A stretch of DNA of 64,000 nt. Origin: Haloplasmatales bacterium 4B. Lineage in GTDB: Bacteria > Bacillota_I > Bacilli_A > Haloplasmatales > Haloplasmataceae. The stretch spans positions 62,001 through 126,000 of the forward strand of contig NSKI01000003.1 in NCBI GenBank assembly GCA_003586005.1. The letters run 5' to 3'. Shown here one piece after another: positions 1 through 10,305 of the stretch. Both the position numbers and the translations under genes were made by a program. Under the pieces are notes generated by a model. It did not search any database. It saw nothing but the letters and a program-made list of their open reading frames with translations, and had not been told where the DNA came from. How positions within the stretch are numbered: the first letter of the stretch is position 1; every line of letters starts with the position of its first letter.

Positions 1-594
1 ATTCATCATATAAGGAAAACTTGCTACAATACCAGCCATAATTATCATCGATGATCCATTACCAATCCCTTTTGCTGTTATTTGATCAGCTAACCATAAA
101 ATAGCTGCTGTACCTGCTGTCATAACCAAGGCAATGTATACAAACATCAATGGAGTTACTGTAGAAGGCTCAAAAAGTGCGCCATTTCCATAATACTTAA
201 AACCAATTGACATAGCTAGAGCCTGTACAAATGCAAGCCCCAAAGCTGAATATCTTGTTAATTGATTAAGTTTTTGTTTACCTGTTTCCCCTTCTTTAGC
301 CCATTCTGATAATACTGGTACAATATCCATTTGTAATAATTGGATAACAATAGAAGCTGTAATATATGGGCTTATCCCTAATGCGATTATAGAGAAGCGT
401 TTAAAAGCACCACCCGATAATGCATTTGCAAATCCTAGTATACTTGTCTGTCCTATATTCTCTAGTACTTTAGGGTCAGTTAAAGGAACTGACACAAAAG
501 TCATAATCTTAAATACAACAAACGCAAACAATGTGAAATATATACGATTTCTAAGCTCTTTGTTTTTTAAAGCCTGTACTAATGTATTAAACAC
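1..594 (-). CDS. secY: Preprotein translocase subunit SecY (N-terminal part, cut by window edge)
   Basis: Central pore subunit of the SecYEG channel in the cytoplasmic membrane. 198 codons are present, with the C-terminal half lying beyond base 1. The reading begins at a GTG (592-594), one base after the rplO stop, with GAGGTG seven bases upstream. An in-frame ATG nearby runs into a stop after six codons, which rules out the other frame. The N-terminal cytoplasmic helix is followed by TM1 (FTLFAFVVFKIMTFV), the plug region (ILGFANALSGGAFKRFSIIALG) region read here in short, and TM2 with the typical GISPYITASIVIQLL signature. It is the last visible gene of the spc operon. Confidence 0.95.
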   Translation of the reverse strand, partial: MFNTLVQALKNKELRNRIYFTLFAFVVFKIMTFVSVPLTDPKVLENIGQTSILGFANALSGGAFKRFSIIALGISPYITASIVIQLLQMDIVPVLSEWAKEGETGKQKLNQLTRYSALGLAFVQALAMSIGFKYYGNGALFEPSTVTPLMFVYIALVMTAGTAAILWLADQITAKGIGNGSSMIIMAGIVASFPYMMN

Positions 595-595
595 A

Positions 596-1075
596 TCATA
601 TCACCTCAACATTTCCACCAACGGCATTAATTTTTTCAACAGCTGAAGCGCTAAATTTTGTTGCTTTAACTGTTAATTTTTTAGAAAGTTCACCACTTCC
701 TAAAATTTTGATACCTAACTTCCTTTTTTGTACTTTTGTTAATTCTGCATTTGTAATAACTTTATTTTCAAATAAAAATTCTGGCGTTACTACTGAATTT
801 TCTTCAAAATTGTTTAAATTATCTAAATCAATTATAATGAATTTTTTTGTAGTAAAGTTTGTAAATCCACGTTTTGGTAAACGTCTGAATAATGGAGTTT
901 GACCTCCTTCAAATCCAGGTCGTACTCCACCACCTGAGCGTGAATTTTGTCCTTTAGTACCTTTCCCAGCAGTTTTACCTGTTCCAGAACCAGTACCACG
1001 TCCAAGACGTTTTTTAGATTTACGAAAAACGATTTTTTCACCATTCTCGTTATATCCAAGTTGATTTAATTTCAC
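596..1075 (-). CDS. rplO: 50S ribosomal protein L15
   Basis: Large-subunit protein that binds 23S rRNA late in assembly. It is 159 residues, against about 146 in Bacillus. The Gly/Arg-rich N-terminus (residues 23-66, with [19 protein letters not shown] and [11 protein letters not shown]) is diagnostic. The start is a GTG (1073-1075) with AAGGAGGTG eight bases upstream. It stops with TGA, one base before the GTG of secY, so translation of the two is probably coupled. Confidence 0.97.
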   Translation of the reverse strand: MKLNQLGYNENGEKIVFRKSKKRLGRGTGSGTGKTAGKGTKGQNSRSGGGVRPGFEGGQTPLFRRLPKRGFTNFTTKKFIIIDLDNLNNFEENSVVTPEFLFENKVITNAELTKVQKRKLGIKILGSGELSKKLTVKATKFSASAVEKINAVGGNVEVI

Positions 1076-1092
1076 GGCGAGACACCTCCTTG

Positions 1093-1275
1093 TTATTTCT
1101 CTTCTACATTAACTAAATGTGAAATTTTATTGATCATTCCACGAATTGTAGGAGTATCTTCTTTCACTACTACGCTATTAACTTTAGAAAGTCCTAAAGA
1201 TTCAGCATTTTTACGCATGTCAGGTCTTGCTCCAATTAAACTTTTAACCAAAGTTATTTTTAATTGTTTAGCCAT
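1093..1275 (-). CDS. rpmD: 50S ribosomal protein L30
   Basis: Small 60-residue large-subunit protein with the single L30 fold. The segment [20 protein letters not shown] and the pattern SLGLSKVNS are typical. It lies between rpsE and rplO in the usual spc order, 15-17 bases from each neighbour, with a GGAGGG ribosome-binding site. Confidence 0.97.
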   Translation of the reverse strand: MAKQLKITLVKSLIGARPDMRKNAESLGLSKVNSVVVKEDTPTIRGMINKISHLVNVEEK

Positions 1276-1290
1276 TTGGAGTTTCCCTCC

Positions 1291-1794
1291 TTATCCTAAA
1301 ATTTCCTGTGCAGATTTTCCTCTTAACGCAGCAACTTCTTCAGCTGTACGTAATTCGCTTAAACCTTGCATAGTTGCACGTACCATGTTTATTGCAGTAC
1401 GTGAACCTAAACTTTTTGATAATATATCTTTAACGCCTGCGAGCTCTAATACAGCACGAACTGGACCACCAGCGATAACTCCTGTACCTTTTCCAGCAGG
1501 TCTTAATAATACTTTCCCTGAACCGTAGATTCCGTTAATTTCATGTGGAATTGTTGTATTTATAATAGGAATACTAATTAAATTCTTTTTAGCATCTTCA
1601 ATCGCTTTTTTAATTGCGTCAGGAACTTCATTAGCCTTACCTGTACCGAATCCAACATGACCATTTCTATCTCCTACAATCGCTAAAGCAGCAAAACGCA
1701 TACGACGTCCACCTTTAACTACTTTTGTTACACGATTTATAGAAACTACGCGTTCTTCTAATTGTAAGTTACTAGGGTCGATATAATCACGCAT
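1291..1794 (-). CDS. rpsE: 30S ribosomal protein S5
   Basis: Small-subunit protein near the mRNA entry site that contributes to decoding accuracy. It is 167 residues. The N-terminal double-stranded RNA-binding-like domain starts around residue 12 ([20 protein letters not shown]), followed by the C-terminal S5 domain with [20 protein letters not shown] around residues 95-115. Start ATG at 1794 is preceded by GAGGAGGG. Confidence 0.97.
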   Translation of the reverse strand: MRDYIDPSNLQLEERVVSINRVTKVVKGGRRMRFAALAIVGDRNGHVGFGTGKANEVPDAIKKAIEDAKKNLISIPIINTTIPHEINGIYGSGKVLLRPAGKGTGVIAGGPVRAVLELAGVKDILSKSLGSRTAINMVRATMQGLSELRTAEEVAALRGKSAQEILG

Positions 1795-1812
1795 CGAGTT
1801 TCCCTCCTCTTA

Positions 1813-2175
1813 TTAAAATTCAAGTCCTGCTTCTCGAGCAGCTTCAGCCAATGCTTTAACACGCCCATGATATAAATATCCAGCACGGTCAAAAATCGCT
1901 TTTTTAATGTCTTTTGATTGTGCTCTTTCTGCGATTAATTTTCCAATTAATTTAGCAGATTCAATATTCCCACCATTTTTTACATTCAATTCTTTTTCTT
2001 TTGTTGAAGCACTTAATAATGTTACTTGGTTTAAATCATCAATTAATTGTACTTCAATATGTCTAGCTGAACGAAACACATTTAAACGTGGCATATCAGG
2101 AGTTCCTGAAATCTTTTTACGAATACGTAAATGCCTTTTCTTACGTGTTTCGTTGCGAGATGGTTTATTAATCAT
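1813..2175 (-). CDS. rplR: 50S ribosomal protein L18
   Basis: 5S rRNA-binding protein of the central protuberance, 120 residues. It has a basic N-terminus ([15 protein letters not shown]), then the conserved [19 protein letters not shown] strand region and a C-terminal [20 protein letters not shown]. Its length and spc-operon position, between rplF and rpsE, match the family. Confidence 0.97.
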   Translation of the reverse strand: MINKPSRNETRKKRHLRIRKKISGTPDMPRLNVFRSARHIEVQLIDDLNQVTLLSASTKEKELNVKNGGNIESAKLIGKLIAERAQSKDIKKAIFDRAGYLYHGRVKALAEAAREAGLEF

Positions 2176-2197
2176 AAATTAAGCCACTCCTTTCTTA

Positions 2198-2740
2198 CTA
2201 TTTTTTAGCAGTTTTACCTTCTTTAATTTTTACACGTTCGTCTTTATAACGGATTCCTTTACCTAAGTATGGTTCTGGAGCACGTAATTTACGAATATAA
2301 GCAGCGAATTCTCCTACTAATTGTTTGTCACAGCCTTTAATTATTATAATGTTGTTCTTTGGGACTTCTACAGTAATTCCTTCTGGAATTTCTAAGTTGT
2401 CAGGATGTGATTTACCTAAAGCAAGGTTTAAAACATTGCCTTTTAAAGTAGCACGGTACCCTACACCAATAATATTTAATTCTTTAGTGAACTCTTTAGT
2501 TACACCTTCAATCATATTATTAATAACTGCTCTAGTTGTACCATGAAGCGCTCTCTTTTCTCTTTGATCTGAATCACGAGAAAACACTAATTCATTTTCT
2601 TGTTTATCAATTGTAATCAATTTGCTAAATTGAAAAGACAATTTCCCTTTTGGTCCTTTAACAGAAACAAAATTATTTTTATCTATATTTACTTCTACTC
2701 CACTTGGAATAGTGATAGGTTTATTACCAATACGAGACAT
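2198..2740 (-). CDS. rplF: 50S ribosomal protein L6
   Basis: Large-subunit protein near the factor-binding site, 180 residues from the chosen start, with two repeated L6 domains (about 1-80 and 85-180). MSRIGNKPITIPSGV at the start and PEPYLGKGIRYKDERV near the end are diagnostic. I chose the ATG at 2740: the upstream in-frame GTG at 2752 would overlap the GGAGG ribosome-binding site, and family members start with MSRIG. Confidence 0.96.
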   Translation of the reverse strand: MSRIGNKPITIPSGVEVNIDKNNFVSVKGPKGKLSFQFSKLITIDKQENELVFSRDSDQREKRALHGTTRAVINNMIEGVTKEFTKELNIIGVGYRATLKGNVLNLALGKSHPDNLEIPEGITVEVPKNNIIIIKGCDKQLVGEFAAYIRKLRAPEPYLGKGIRYKDERVKIKEGKTAKK

Positions 2741-2774
2741 TGCACAATGCACCTCCTGTCCGATTATTTATTTA

Positions 2775-3170
2775 TTACCATACAAACGCTAGTACTTCTC
2801 CACCACATTGTTTTTGACGTGCTTCTCTATCTGTCATAATACCTTCCGAAGTAGAAATAACGGCTATACCTAAACCATTAAATACTTTAGGAACTTCATC
2901 TGTTTTAACGTAAACACGTAGACCTGGTTTTGAAATACGCTTTAATCCTTTTATAACACGTTCGCTTTTAACATATTTCAAATAAACACGTAAAACGCCT
3001 TGTTTACTATCTTCAATATATTCAACGTCATTGATATACCCTTCAAGCTTTAAAACTTCAAGAACTTGAAGTTTAATTCTTGATGCCGGCATTTCAACAA
3101 CATCATGACGCATTTGATTTGCATTTCTGATACGAGTTAACATATCTGCAATTGGATCTGTCATAACCAT
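2775..3170 (-). CDS. rpsH: 30S ribosomal protein S8
   Basis: Primary 16S rRNA-binding protein, 131 residues. It starts [15 protein letters not shown] from the second ATG or two residues earlier; both ATGs are in frame and share the GGAGG site. The C-terminal [18 protein letters not shown] and GGEVLAFVW end are characteristic. In E. coli S8 is the spc autoregulator; no such site could be judged here. Confidence 0.97.
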   Translation of the reverse strand: MVMTDPIADMLTRIRNANQMRHDVVEMPASRIKLQVLEVLKLEGYINDVEYIEDSKQGVLRVYLKYVKSERVIKGLKRISKPGLRVYVKTDEVPKVFNGLGIAVISTSEGIMTDREARQKQCGGEVLAFVW

Positions 3171-3216
3171 TTTTTATTTCCTCCTTCCCATTAAATGAGA
3201 ATTTATATTTATTAAA

Positions 3217-3402
3217 TTACCAACTTGCTTTTTTAACACCTGGAATTTGTCCTTTGTAAGCTAAATCACGGAAACAAATACGGCATAATTTAAATTTACG
3301 CATAACTGAATGTGGACGACCACATACTTCACAACGTGTATATTCTCTAACATGAAATTTTTGTTCGCCATGTGATTTATTAATTAAAGATTTTTTAGCC
3401 AT
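3217..3402 (-). CDS. rpsN: 30S ribosomal protein S14 type Z
   Basis: Short, zinc-binding form of S14 (61 residues). Two CxxC pairs ([10 protein letters not shown] and [10 protein letters not shown]) form the zinc ribbon, so this is the C+ paralogue rather than the long zinc-free form. It lies between rplE and rpsH as in Bacillus. Confidence 0.97.
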   Translation of the reverse strand: MAKKSLINKSHGEQKFHVREYTRCEVCGRPHSVMRKFKLCRICFRDLAYKGQIPGVKKASW

Positions 3403-3419
3403 TACCTTACGCCTCCTTC

Positions 3420-3959
3420 TTACTTTTTAAATGGCATACCGAGTTGGCCTAATAATTCGTGGCATTCTTCATCAGTGTTTGCTGTAGTTACAATGACAAT
3501 ATCCATTCCACGAACTTTGTTTACTTTATCGTATTCAATTTCTGGAAATATTAATTGTTCCTTAACTCCTAATGTGTAGTTTCCACGTCCATCAAAAGCA
3601 GATTTCGATACCCCATTGAAGTCACGAACACGTGGCAATGAAATTGAAACCAATTTATCTAAAAATTGATACATACGTGCACCACGTAAAGTCACTTTAC
3701 AGCCAATTGACATACCTTCACGAAGTTTAAATGATGCAATCGATTTTTTTGCTTTAGTAATTACTGGTTTTTGACCTGTAATAATGGTTAATTCATTTAC
3801 AGCTTCATCTAACACTTTTGAGTTAGCTACAGCGTCACCAACACCCATATTTATAACAATTTTATCTATTTTTGGAACTTGCATAACTGAAGTATAACCA
3901 AACTTATTAGTTAATGCAGGTATTACTTCACTTTTGTATTTGTCATACAAACGATTCAT
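3420..3959 (-). CDS. rplE: 50S ribosomal protein L5
   Basis: 5S rRNA- and P-site tRNA-contacting protein of the central protuberance, 179 residues. Conserved stretches include [20 protein letters not shown] near residue 20, [20 protein letters not shown] and the [14 protein letters not shown] segment near the C-terminus. Start ATG at 3959 has a GGGAGG site upstream. Confidence 0.97.
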   Translation of the reverse strand: MNRLYDKYKSEVIPALTNKFGYTSVMQVPKIDKIVINMGVGDAVANSKVLDEAVNELTIITGQKPVITKAKKSIASFKLREGMSIGCKVTLRGARMYQFLDKLVSISLPRVRDFNGVSKSAFDGRGNYTLGVKEQLIFPEIEYDKVNKVRGMDIVIVTTANTDEECHELLGQLGMPFKK

Positions 3960-3990
3960 TTAGGTTGAACCTCCCTTCAAGGTTTGATTA

Positions 3991-4368
3991 TTACTTTCTA
4001 TAATTATCTTTATTAGGATTGTCTAATACTTCGCCTGATGCATTTCTACCAACAGTATAACGAACCTTTACTAAATCTCCCTCTTTGTTCTCTACAAACT
4101 TGTGTCCTACACGAACTGGCTTTTTAGTAACAGGGTCTAAAATCTGTACATTTGAAGCATGAATTGGAGCTTCATATTCAACAATTCCACCTTGTTGGTT
4201 TGCTTGATTAGGTTTTGTATGTTTTTTTATGATATTAATTCCTTCGACAATAACTCTATTCTCTTTAGGAAAAACATGTAATACAGTGCCTTGTCTTTTA
4301 GTTACATCAGCAGCTGAACTACCTTTTCCTGCGATAACTTGAACTTTGTCACCTTTTTTAATATGCAT
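3991..4368 (-). CDS. rplX: 50S ribosomal protein L24, slightly extended
   Basis: Assembly-initiator protein of the large subunit. The N-terminal KOW domain ([15 protein letters not shown]...[11 protein letters not shown]) and [20 protein letters not shown] are typical. At 125 residues it is about 20 longer than the Bacillus protein; the surplus is in the C-terminal part ([17 protein letters not shown] and a polar tail). Confidence 0.96.
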   Translation of the reverse strand: MHIKKGDKVQVIAGKGSSAADVTKRQGTVLHVFPKENRVIVEGINIIKKHTKPNQANQQGGIVEYEAPIHASNVQILDPVTKKPVRVGHKFVENKEGDLVKVRYTVGRNASGEVLDNPNKDNYRK

Positions 4369-4409
4369 TCTGGTTGCACCTCCTAGTTTAAGGTATTAAT
4401 TCTCGAATA

Positions 4410-4778
4410 TTATAAAACTTCTGGAGCTAGAGAAACAATACGCATGAAATCATGGTCACGTAATTCCCTCGCTACAGGTCCAAAAATACGAGTACCTCTA
4501 GGCGATTTATCATCACGTATAATTACAGCAGCATTGTCATCAAATTTTATATATGAACCATTAGGTCTCTTAACTCCCTTTTTAGTTCTGACGATAACAG
4601 CTTTGATTATTTCACCTTTTTTAACTACTCCGCCAGGAGTAGCTTCTTTAACAGTCGCAACTACTACATCGCCAACACTACCAAATTTGTGTCTTGATCC
4701 ACCCACAACTCTAATAACTAATATTTCTCGTGCACCTGTGTTGTCAGCAACACCTAATCGTGTTTCTTGTTGAATCAT
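4410..4778 (-). CDS. rplN: 50S ribosomal protein L14
   Basis: 122 residues, the exact usual family length. It lies on the subunit interface and contacts 16S rRNA. It starts [17 protein letters not shown] and contains [20 protein letters not shown] and the [13 protein letters not shown] signature near residue 100. Confidence 0.98.
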   Translation of the reverse strand: MIQQETRLGVADNTGAREILVIRVVGGSRHKFGSVGDVVVATVKEATPGGVVKKGEIIKAVIVRTKKGVKRPNGSYIKFDDNAAVIIRDDKSPRGTRIFGPVARELRDHDFMRIVSLAPEVL

Positions 4779-4816
4779 GATTTGGACCTCCTTTCAGTTT
4801 TTCAAAATCTATATAT

Positions 4817-5086
4817 TTAAATTTTAACAGCTTTTTCAATGATTTCTACTAAACGGAAATGTTTAGTTCTTGACAATGGACGAGTTTCCTCAATTCTCAC
4901 TTTGTCACCCATTTCAGCAGCATTTTGTTCATCATGAGCGGCATATTTTTTTGAATATTTAACACGTTTATTATAAAGAGGATGTTTTTTTGATGTTTCA
5001 ACAAGAACTGAAATTGTTTTTTCACCTTTATTTGAAACAACTTTACCAATTAACTGTTTACGTCCGATATGATTATTATTTTCCAC
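4817..5086 (-). CDS. rpsQ: 30S ribosomal protein S17
   Basis: Primary 16S rRNA-binding OB-fold protein, 89 residues. [17 protein letters not shown] and [20 protein letters not shown] are characteristic. The start codon is GTG (5084-5086) with AGGAGG eight to nine bases upstream. Confidence 0.97.
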   Translation of the reverse strand: MENNNHIGRKQLIGKVVSNKGEKTISVLVETSKKHPLYNKRVKYSKKYAAHDEQNAAEMGDKVRIEETRPLSRTKHFRLVEIIEKAVKI

Positions 5087-5105
5087 GACTAGAACCTCCT
5101 CTCAA

Positions 5106-5300
5106 TTAGTTATTAAGTTCACGTTCACGAATGATAGTCTTCATTCGAGCGATGTCTTTTTTAACTTGTTTGATACGAGCAGTATTTTCTAATTGCCCTG
5201 TAGCTAATTGAAATCTCAAGTTAAATAATTCATTCTTTAACTCATCAATTTTAGCCACTAAGCCGTCAGTGGGAACATTTCTGATTTCATTAGCTTTCAT
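5106..5300 (-). CDS. rpmC: 50S ribosomal protein L29
   Basis: Helical protein at the peptide exit tunnel, 64 residues from MKANEIRN. I rejected a longer start seven codons upstream because family members begin here. The ATG at 5300 overlaps the last 11 bases of rplP, so translational coupling is likely. The coiled pair [20 protein letters not shown] is diagnostic. Confidence 0.96.
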   Translation of the reverse strand: MKANEIRNVPTDGLVAKIDELKNELFNLRFQLATGQLENTARIKQVKKDIARMKTIIRERELNN

Positions 5301-5721
5301 GACTATCACCACCATTTTCACGAATAATGAATTTAGTTTTTACAGGTAGTTTGTGAGAAGCTAAACGGAATGCTTCGCGTGCAATTTCTTCACTTACACC
5401 TGCTACTTCAAACATGATTCTTCCCTCTTGAACAACTGCAACCCAATCTTCAGGAGCCCCTTTACCAGAGCCCATACGAACTTCTAAAGGTTTTTTAGTT
5501 TTTGCCATATGAGGGAAAATTCTTATCCAAACTTTACCGTCACGTTTCATATAACGAGTCATTGCAATACGAGCTGATTCAATTTGACGATTGGTAATCC
5601 ATGAAGCAGTTATAGCTTGCATACCATATTCACCAAATGCTACAGTTGTTCCAGATGTTGCTTTCCCTTCGTATTTGACTCTATGTGGACGACGGAATTT
5701 AGTACGTTTAGGCATTAACAT
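5290..5721 (-). CDS. rplP: 50S ribosomal protein L16
   Basis: A-site-proximal large-subunit protein of 143 residues. It begins [14 protein letters not shown] and has [19 protein letters not shown] and [17 protein letters not shown]. Its 3' end overlaps the start of rpmC by 11 bases, and its start is four bases from the rpsC stop. Confidence 0.97.
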   Translation of the reverse strand: MLMPKRTKFRRPHRVKYEGKATSGTTVAFGEYGMQAITASWITNRQIESARIAMTRYMKRDGKVWIRIFPHMAKTKKPLEVRMGSGKGAPEDWVAVVQEGRIMFEVAGVSEEIAREAFRLASHKLPVKTKFIIRENGGDSHES

Positions 5722-5724
5722 AGT

Positions 5725-6519
5725 TTATTTTCCCTCCTTCTTATTATTATAGTTGTTGTTATTGTTGTAAGGTTTTCTTCCACCGCGATTGTTATTTCTG
5801 TCACCACGGTTTCTATCATTACGATATCTGTCATTACGTATGTTATTTCTTTCGTTATCTCTTGCTTGTCTTTGTTCTTCTGTTAGATTTTTATCAGGTA
5901 AAATTTCACCTTTATAAATCCAAACTTTAACACCTAGCTTACCATAAGTGGTAAGTGCTTCTGCCCAAGCATAATCAATATCAGCGCGCAATGTATGTAA
6001 AGGAACATTACCCTCACTATATCCTTCAGATCGAGCCATTTCAGCTCCACCTAAACGACCGGAAACTAACGTTTTACATCCTTTAGCTCCCGCTCTTAAT
6101 ACACGAGAAATAGCACTTTTTTGTGCTCTACGGAATGATGCACGATTTTCTAATTGCTCTGCAATATTTTTAGCAACTAATTGAGCATCTAAATCAGGTC
6201 TTCTAATCTCAACAATACTTATATAAATATTTTTACCTGTTAACTTTTGAAGAGCTTTTACAGCTACATCTTTAACAGATCCTTCACGTCCAATTACCAT
6301 ACCTGGTTTTGCAGTATAAACAGTAATTTTTATTCTATTTTTAGAGCGTTCAATTTCAATTTTTGAACACGCAGCGTTTTTATAATAATTTTGTAAATAT
6401 TTACGAATTTTGATATCTTCATGCAATAAATCAGCGTAATCCTTTTCAGCATACCAACGTGATTCCCAATCGCGATTAATACCAACTCGTAAACCTATTG
6501 GACTAACTTTTTGACCCAC
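5725..6519 (-). CDS. rpsC: 30S ribosomal protein S3 with Arg/Asn-rich C-terminal tail
   Basis: Small-subunit protein at the mRNA entry channel. At 264 residues it is about 45 longer than usual. Residues 1-210 are the normal S3: a KH type-2 domain around 40-110 ([14 protein letters not shown]) and the C-terminal domain ([32 protein letters not shown]). Residues 211-264 are a low-complexity tail rich in Asn, Arg and Gly, with an RGGRK element followed by an Asn run and a Lys end. The start is GTG (6517-6519) after AAGGAGGG. The tail is probably disordered and RNA-binding (inference). Confidence 0.96.
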   Translation of the reverse strand: MGQKVSPIGLRVGINRDWESRWYAEKDYADLLHEDIKIRKYLQNYYKNAACSKIEIERSKNRIKITVYTAKPGMVIGREGSVKDVAVKALQKLTGKNIYISIVEIRRPDLDAQLVAKNIAEQLENRASFRRAQKSAISRVLRAGAKGCKTLVSGRLGGAEMARSEGYSEGNVPLHTLRADIDYAWAEALTTYGKLGVKVWIYKGEILPDKNLTEEQRQARDNERNNIRNDRYRNDRNRGDRNNNRGGRKPYNNNNNYNNKKEGK

Positions 6520-6539
6520 GGTTGTCCCTCCTTTTCCAA

Positions 6540-6872
6540 TTATTTTTCGGCCACAACTATTGTGATGTGACTTGTTCTTTTATTGATTAATCCTGCACGT
6601 CCTTTAGCACGAGGACGGAAACGTTTTAATGTAGAACCTGCATTTACATATGCTTCCTTTACAACTAAACCATTAACGTCCATGTTGTAATTATGCTCAG
6701 CATTAGCGATTGCAGATTTTAATACTTTTTCAACAACAGGCGCAGAACCTTTGTCAGTATGTTTTAAAATTGCAAATGCTTCGCCTACTTGTTTTCCTCG
6801 AATTAAATCTATAACTAAACGAACTTTACGAGGAGCTATTCGAATTGTTTTTGCTATAGCTTTAGCTTCCAT
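6540..6872 (-). CDS. rplV: 50S ribosomal protein L22
   Basis: Exit-tunnel protein, 110 residues. The [19 protein letters not shown] start and the tunnel hairpin with [20 protein letters not shown] near residues 77-96 are diagnostic. That hairpin is where macrolide-resistance changes occur in other bacteria; it looks unaltered here. Confidence 0.97.
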   Translation of the reverse strand: MEAKAIAKTIRIAPRKVRLVIDLIRGKQVGEAFAILKHTDKGSAPVVEKVLKSAIANAEHNYNMDVNGLVVKEAYVNAGSTLKRFRPRAKGRAGLINKRTSHITIVVAEK

Positions 6873-6891
6873 TTCTTAATCCTCCTCTCAA

Positions 6892-7170
6892 TTATTTTCT
6901 AGCCCTTTTATCATCTTTATCATGTCCATAATAAGTTCGCGTAGGGGCAAATTCACCCAATTTATGTCCTACCATGTCTTCAGTTATATATATAGGTACA
7001 TGCTTACGCCCATTATGAACAGCGATTGTATGTCCGATAAATTGTGGAAAAATTGTTGAACGACGAGACCAAGTTTGAATAACTTTTTTGTGTCCTGCAG
7101 TATTCAGTGTTTCAACTTTTTTCATTAAATGATCATCACAAAAAGGTCCTTTTTTAAGAGAACGTCCCAT
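6892..7170 (-). CDS. rpsS: 30S ribosomal protein S19
   Basis: Head protein of the small subunit, 92 residues. It begins [18 protein letters not shown] and carries [20 protein letters not shown] and [16 protein letters not shown], all family signatures. Confidence 0.98.
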   Translation of the reverse strand: MGRSLKKGPFCDDHLMKKVETLNTAGHKKVIQTWSRRSTIFPQFIGHTIAVHNGRKHVPIYITEDMVGHKLGEFAPTRTYYGHDKDDKRARK

Positions 7171-7201
7171 TAAAAGTTCCTCCTTTCGTCTCTTAACTTA
7201 A

Positions 7202-8041
7202 CTATTTTTTATCATTTTTACGGCGTACTATCAGTTTACTAGAAGCTTTTTTACGGTTACGTGTTTTTAATCCTAGAGCTGCTTTGCCCCATGGAGTAAC
7301 TGGAGATGGTAAACCAATAGATTGTTTTCCTTCCCCACCACCGTGTGGATGGTCGTTTGGATTCATTACTGAACCACGTACTGTAGGTCTTTTACCTAAC
7401 CAACGAGTACGACCAGCTTTACCAATTCTCACCAAACTGTGGAATTCGTTTCCAACTTCACCGATAGTAGCACGACAAGTATTTAGGATTTTTCTATCTT
7501 CACCAGATGGCATACGAATTAATACATAGTTACCTTCACGCCCTAAAATTTGTGCCGAAGTTCCAGCAGAGCGAATCAATTGCCCGCCTTTTCCTGGTTT
7601 TAACTCAATATTATGAATTGTAGTACCTACTGGAATGTTTATAAGTGGTAATGCATTTCCTATTTTGATATCAGAATTTTCTCCTGATAAAATTTGCATA
7701 CCTACTTCTAATCCTTTAGGAGCTAAAATATAACGTTTTTCTCCATCTGCATAATTTATTAAAGCAATGTTTGCTGAACGATTTGGATCATATTCAATCG
7801 TTGCAACACGTCCAAAAACATTATCTTTGTTACGTTTAAAGTCAATTATACGATATTTACGTTTATGTCCTCCACCTTGATGGCGAACAGTTATTTTTCC
7901 TTGATTATTACGACCAGCGTTTTTGCCTAGAGGAGCAAGTAACGTTTTTTCTGGTGTGTCAGTCGTAATTAAATGTTTGAAATCCATAACAGACATATTA
8001 CGACGACCATTAGTCGTACGTTTATATACTTTAATTGGCAT
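7202..8041 (-). CDS. rplB: 50S ribosomal protein L2
   Basis: Peptidyl-transferase-centre protein, 279 residues (normal length). The OB-fold and SH3-like domains are followed by the conserved loop [18 protein letters not shown] (about residues 220-237), which contains the histidine implicated in peptidyl transfer. The C-terminus is basic. It sits between rplW and rpsS in the standard S10 order. Confidence 0.98.
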   Translation of the reverse strand: MPIKVYKRTTNGRRNMSVMDFKHLITTDTPEKTLLAPLGKNAGRNNQGKITVRHQGGGHKRKYRIIDFKRNKDNVFGRVATIEYDPNRSANIALINYADGEKRYILAPKGLEVGMQILSGENSDIKIGNALPLINIPVGTTIHNIELKPGKGGQLIRSAGTSAQILGREGNYVLIRMPSGEDRKILNTCRATIGEVGNEFHSLVRIGKAGRTRWLGKRPTVRGSVMNPNDHPHGGGEGKQSIGLPSPVTPWGKAALGLKTRNRKKASSKLIVRRKNDKK

Positions 8042-8088
8042 CTAACTTTCCTCCTGTTCTTATAAGGTTAGATATACTTCTTTATTCT

Positions 8089-8373
8089 TTATACTTCGAA
8101 TAATTCAATCGAATTCCCATCTGCTAACTTAACGATTGCTTTTTTATAACCTGGTCTTGTACCTTCATACTTTCCAACACGACGTTTTTTTGCTCTAACA
8201 TTCATAATGTTAACTTTTTCAACTTCTACATTAAAAAGTTCTTTAACAGCATATTTAACTTCTGTTTTATTTGCTTTTTTATCAACAGCGAATGTATATT
8301 TATTTTGTGCCATTAAATCTGAAGTTTTCTCAGTTATTATTGGGCGCTTAATGACTTCTTTTGGATCTCTCAT
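8089..8373 (-). CDS. rplW: 50S ribosomal protein L23
   Basis: Exit-site protein that docks trigger factor and SRP, 94 residues. [20 protein letters not shown] and [17 protein letters not shown] are typical. Its ATG shares one base with the rplD stop (TAATG), a tight translational coupling. Confidence 0.97.
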   Translation of the reverse strand: MRDPKEVIKRPIITEKTSDLMAQNKYTFAVDKKANKTEVKYAVKELFNVEVEKVNIMNVRAKKRRVGKYEGTRPGYKKAIVKLADGNSIELFEV

Positions 8374-8996
8374 TACGCAAGCACCTCCTCAATTTTTCTT
8401 ACAGCATCTTGTGTAATAACGATTTTATTTGAATTTAACAAATCATAAACATTTACACTGCTTGCTGTAATGGTCATTACTCCAGGGATATTACGTCCAG
8501 ATAATAAAACATTGATATTTTCATCTGTTGTAACAAATAATACTTTCTTATTAGCGTTTAGGCTATTTAAGACAGCCACCATTTCTTTAGTTTTTGGAGC
8601 ATCAAAACTTAAAGAATCTAAAACGACTAAATTATTTTGAAGTACGACTTGTGACAAAGCTGATTTCAAAGCTAATCTTCGTACTTTTTTATTTAATTTA
8701 TAAGAATAAGCCCTTGGAACTGGTCCGAAGACAACCCCACCTCCACGCCATTGAGGTGCGCGTGTTGAACCTTGTCTAGCTCGACCTGTACCTTTTTGCG
8801 ACCATGGTTTTTTACCACCACCACGTACTTCAGTACGAGTCTTTGCTTTATGAGTTCCTTGACGTAAATTTGTTCTTTGTTTAAGAACCGCCTCATATAG
8901 TACATGTTCATTTGGTTCAATTCCAAAAACCGTATCAGCTAATTGAATATCTCCAACTTGTGTACCACTTTGATTAAATAATGCAACTACTGGCAT
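8373..8996 (-). CDS. rplD: 50S ribosomal protein L4
   Basis: Large-subunit protein lining the exit tunnel; in E. coli it also autoregulates the S10 operon. It is 207 residues. The tunnel loop [20 protein letters not shown] and [19 protein letters not shown] (residues about 50-85) is intact. The start ATG at 8996 is preceded by AAAGGAGGA. Confidence 0.97.
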   Translation of the reverse strand: MPVVALFNQSGTQVGDIQLADTVFGIEPNEHVLYEAVLKQRTNLRQGTHKAKTRTEVRGGGKKPWSQKGTGRARQGSTRAPQWRGGGVVFGPVPRAYSYKLNKKVRRLALKSALSQVVLQNNLVVLDSLSFDAPKTKEMVAVLNSLNANKKVLFVTTDENINVLLSGRNIPGVMTITASSVNVYDLLNSNKIVITQDAVRKIEEVLA

Positions 8997-9026
8997 CGCG
9001 TAGTCCTCCTTTCTTTAATCCAACTA

Positions 9027-9659
9027 TTATTTAACTGCTTTAACAGCATTAGTAATCATAACTAGTGATTTTTTTGCACCTGGAACATTACCTCTGATTA
9101 AGATTACATTCTTATCAGTATCAACTTTTGAAACTTGTAAATTTTGAATAGTTACCGTTTCATCACCCATATGAGAAGCTAATTGTTTACCTTTAAATAC
9201 TCTAGCAGCATCAACACTTCCCATAGAACCAGCTCCACGATGATAGCCAGAACCATGCGCCATAGGACCACGCTGCTGATTATTACGCTTGATAGCACCA
9301 GTGAATCCTTTACCTTTTGAAGTACCAGTAACATCTACAATATCTCCAACTGCAAAAATGTCAACTTTAACCTCTTGACCAACTTCATAGTTCATCATTT
9401 TGGAACCACGAATTTCTTTAGTGAAGCGCTTAGGTGCTGTTTGAGCTTTAGCAGCATGTCCTGTTTTAGGCTTGTTCGCTAATTTTGCTCTTAAGTCTTC
9501 TAAACCTAATTGAACGGCTTCATATCCGTCAGTCTCAACGGTCTTCTTTTGTAATACAATATTAGGCACTGCTTGTACTACAGTTACAGGGATTAAAAAT
9601 CCATTTTCATCAAAGATTGATGTCATACCTATTTTTCTACCTAAGATTCCTTTGGTCAT
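9027..9659 (-). CDS. rplC: 50S ribosomal protein L3
   Basis: Early-assembly 23S rRNA-binding protein, 210 residues. [16 protein letters not shown] starts it, and the central extension with [20 protein letters not shown] reaches toward the peptidyl-transferase centre; both are conserved. Confidence 0.98.
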   Translation of the reverse strand: MTKGILGRKIGMTSIFDENGFLIPVTVVQAVPNIVLQKKTVETDGYEAVQLGLEDLRAKLANKPKTGHAAKAQTAPKRFTKEIRGSKMMNYEVGQEVKVDIFAVGDIVDVTGTSKGKGFTGAIKRNNQQRGPMAHGSGYHRGAGSMGSVDAARVFKGKQLASHMGDETVTIQNLQVSKVDTDKNVILIRGNVPGAKKSLVMITNAVKAVK

Positions 9660-9679
9660 GAGTTACACCTCCTAAAAAA

Positions 9680-9988
9680 TTATAATTTGATCTCAACATC
9701 AACACCTGAAGGTAATTCTAAATGCATCAATGCATCAATTGTTTGTGGTGTTGGTTCAACAATGTCAATTAAGCGCTTATGAGTACGCATTTCAAATTGT
9801 TCACGTGAATCTTTATATTTGTGAACTGCACGTAAAATCGTATAAACTTGTCTTTCAGTTGGTAGTGGGATTGGTCCAGATACTTTAGCACCTGATCTTT
9901 TCGCACTATCGACGATTTTTTTTGAAGATTGATCAATTAACCTGTGATCATAAGCCTTTAATCTAATTCTTATTTTTTGACTTGCCAT
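9680..9988 (-). CDS. rpsJ: 30S ribosomal protein S10
   Basis: Head protein of the small subunit, also NusE in antitermination. It is 102 residues starting [16 protein letters not shown] chose the ATG at 9988 (GGAGGAACAAAT ahead) over a start ten codons upstream that would read through the ribosome-binding site. [15 protein letters not shown] is the family signature. It is the first gene of the S10-spc operon. Confidence 0.97.
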   Translation of the reverse strand: MASQKIRIRLKAYDHRLIDQSSKKIVDSAKRSGAKVSGPIPLPTERQVYTILRAVHKYKDSREQFEMRTHKRLIDIVEPTPQTIDALMHLELPSGVDVEIKL

Positions 9989-9994
9989 TATTTG

Positions 9995-10110
9995 TTCCTC
10001 CTTTCGTCTATTTCGCAATAGACTGCTCCATGGAAATTAAACCTGACATACCTCGCCATGGCAAAGCGGCCGGGTGTATCAGCAACCTCCCACTTCTACG
10101 CTAGTCATAG
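9995..10110 (-). ncRNA. Structured 5' leader of the S10 operon
   Basis: About 115 bases between the rpsJ promoter and its ribosome-binding site can fold. On the minus strand CTGATACACC pairs with GGTATGTCAG (9 of 10 positions), enclosing a GC-rich element with GCCATGGC, and a second CCATGG palindrome follows just before rpsJ. I recall similar sequence (CCGGCCGCTTTGCCATGGC) in front of rpsJ in other Firmicutes, which suggests a conserved regulatory leader; that is recall, not a search. It has no U-tract, so if it regulates, it may act on translation or RNA stability. Confidence 0.6.
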
Positions 10111-10118
10111 ACTTAAAT

Positions 10119-10147
10119 ATTATACACTAACTAAAACTCTATTGCAA
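10119..10147 (-). promoter_or_regulatory. Promoter of the S10 operon
   Basis: Minus-strand TTGCAA (10142-10147), 17-base spacer, TATAAT (10119-10124). A good sigma-A match, about 130 bases upstream of rpsJ. Transcription would begin near 10112 and include the structured leader. Confidence 0.75.
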
Positions 10148-10149
10148 CC

Positions 10150-10305
10150 ATTTTTTAATTTATTTTCTAAACTTTTAATATTTATTATCGTTTATACATT
10201 CCTTATTTATGCAACAAAATAATATATTACTTATATTGAAAATAAATTACTTATTTATTAATTTTAACTAATTTTGGTAAATAAATGTATAAAAAATAAA
10301 AATCG
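10150..10305. other. AT-rich intergenic stretch, nothing recognised
   Basis: Between the rpsJ promoter and the terminator of the Smr gene. Very AT-rich, no reading frame with family features and no clear fold seen on either strand. Confidence 0.5.
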
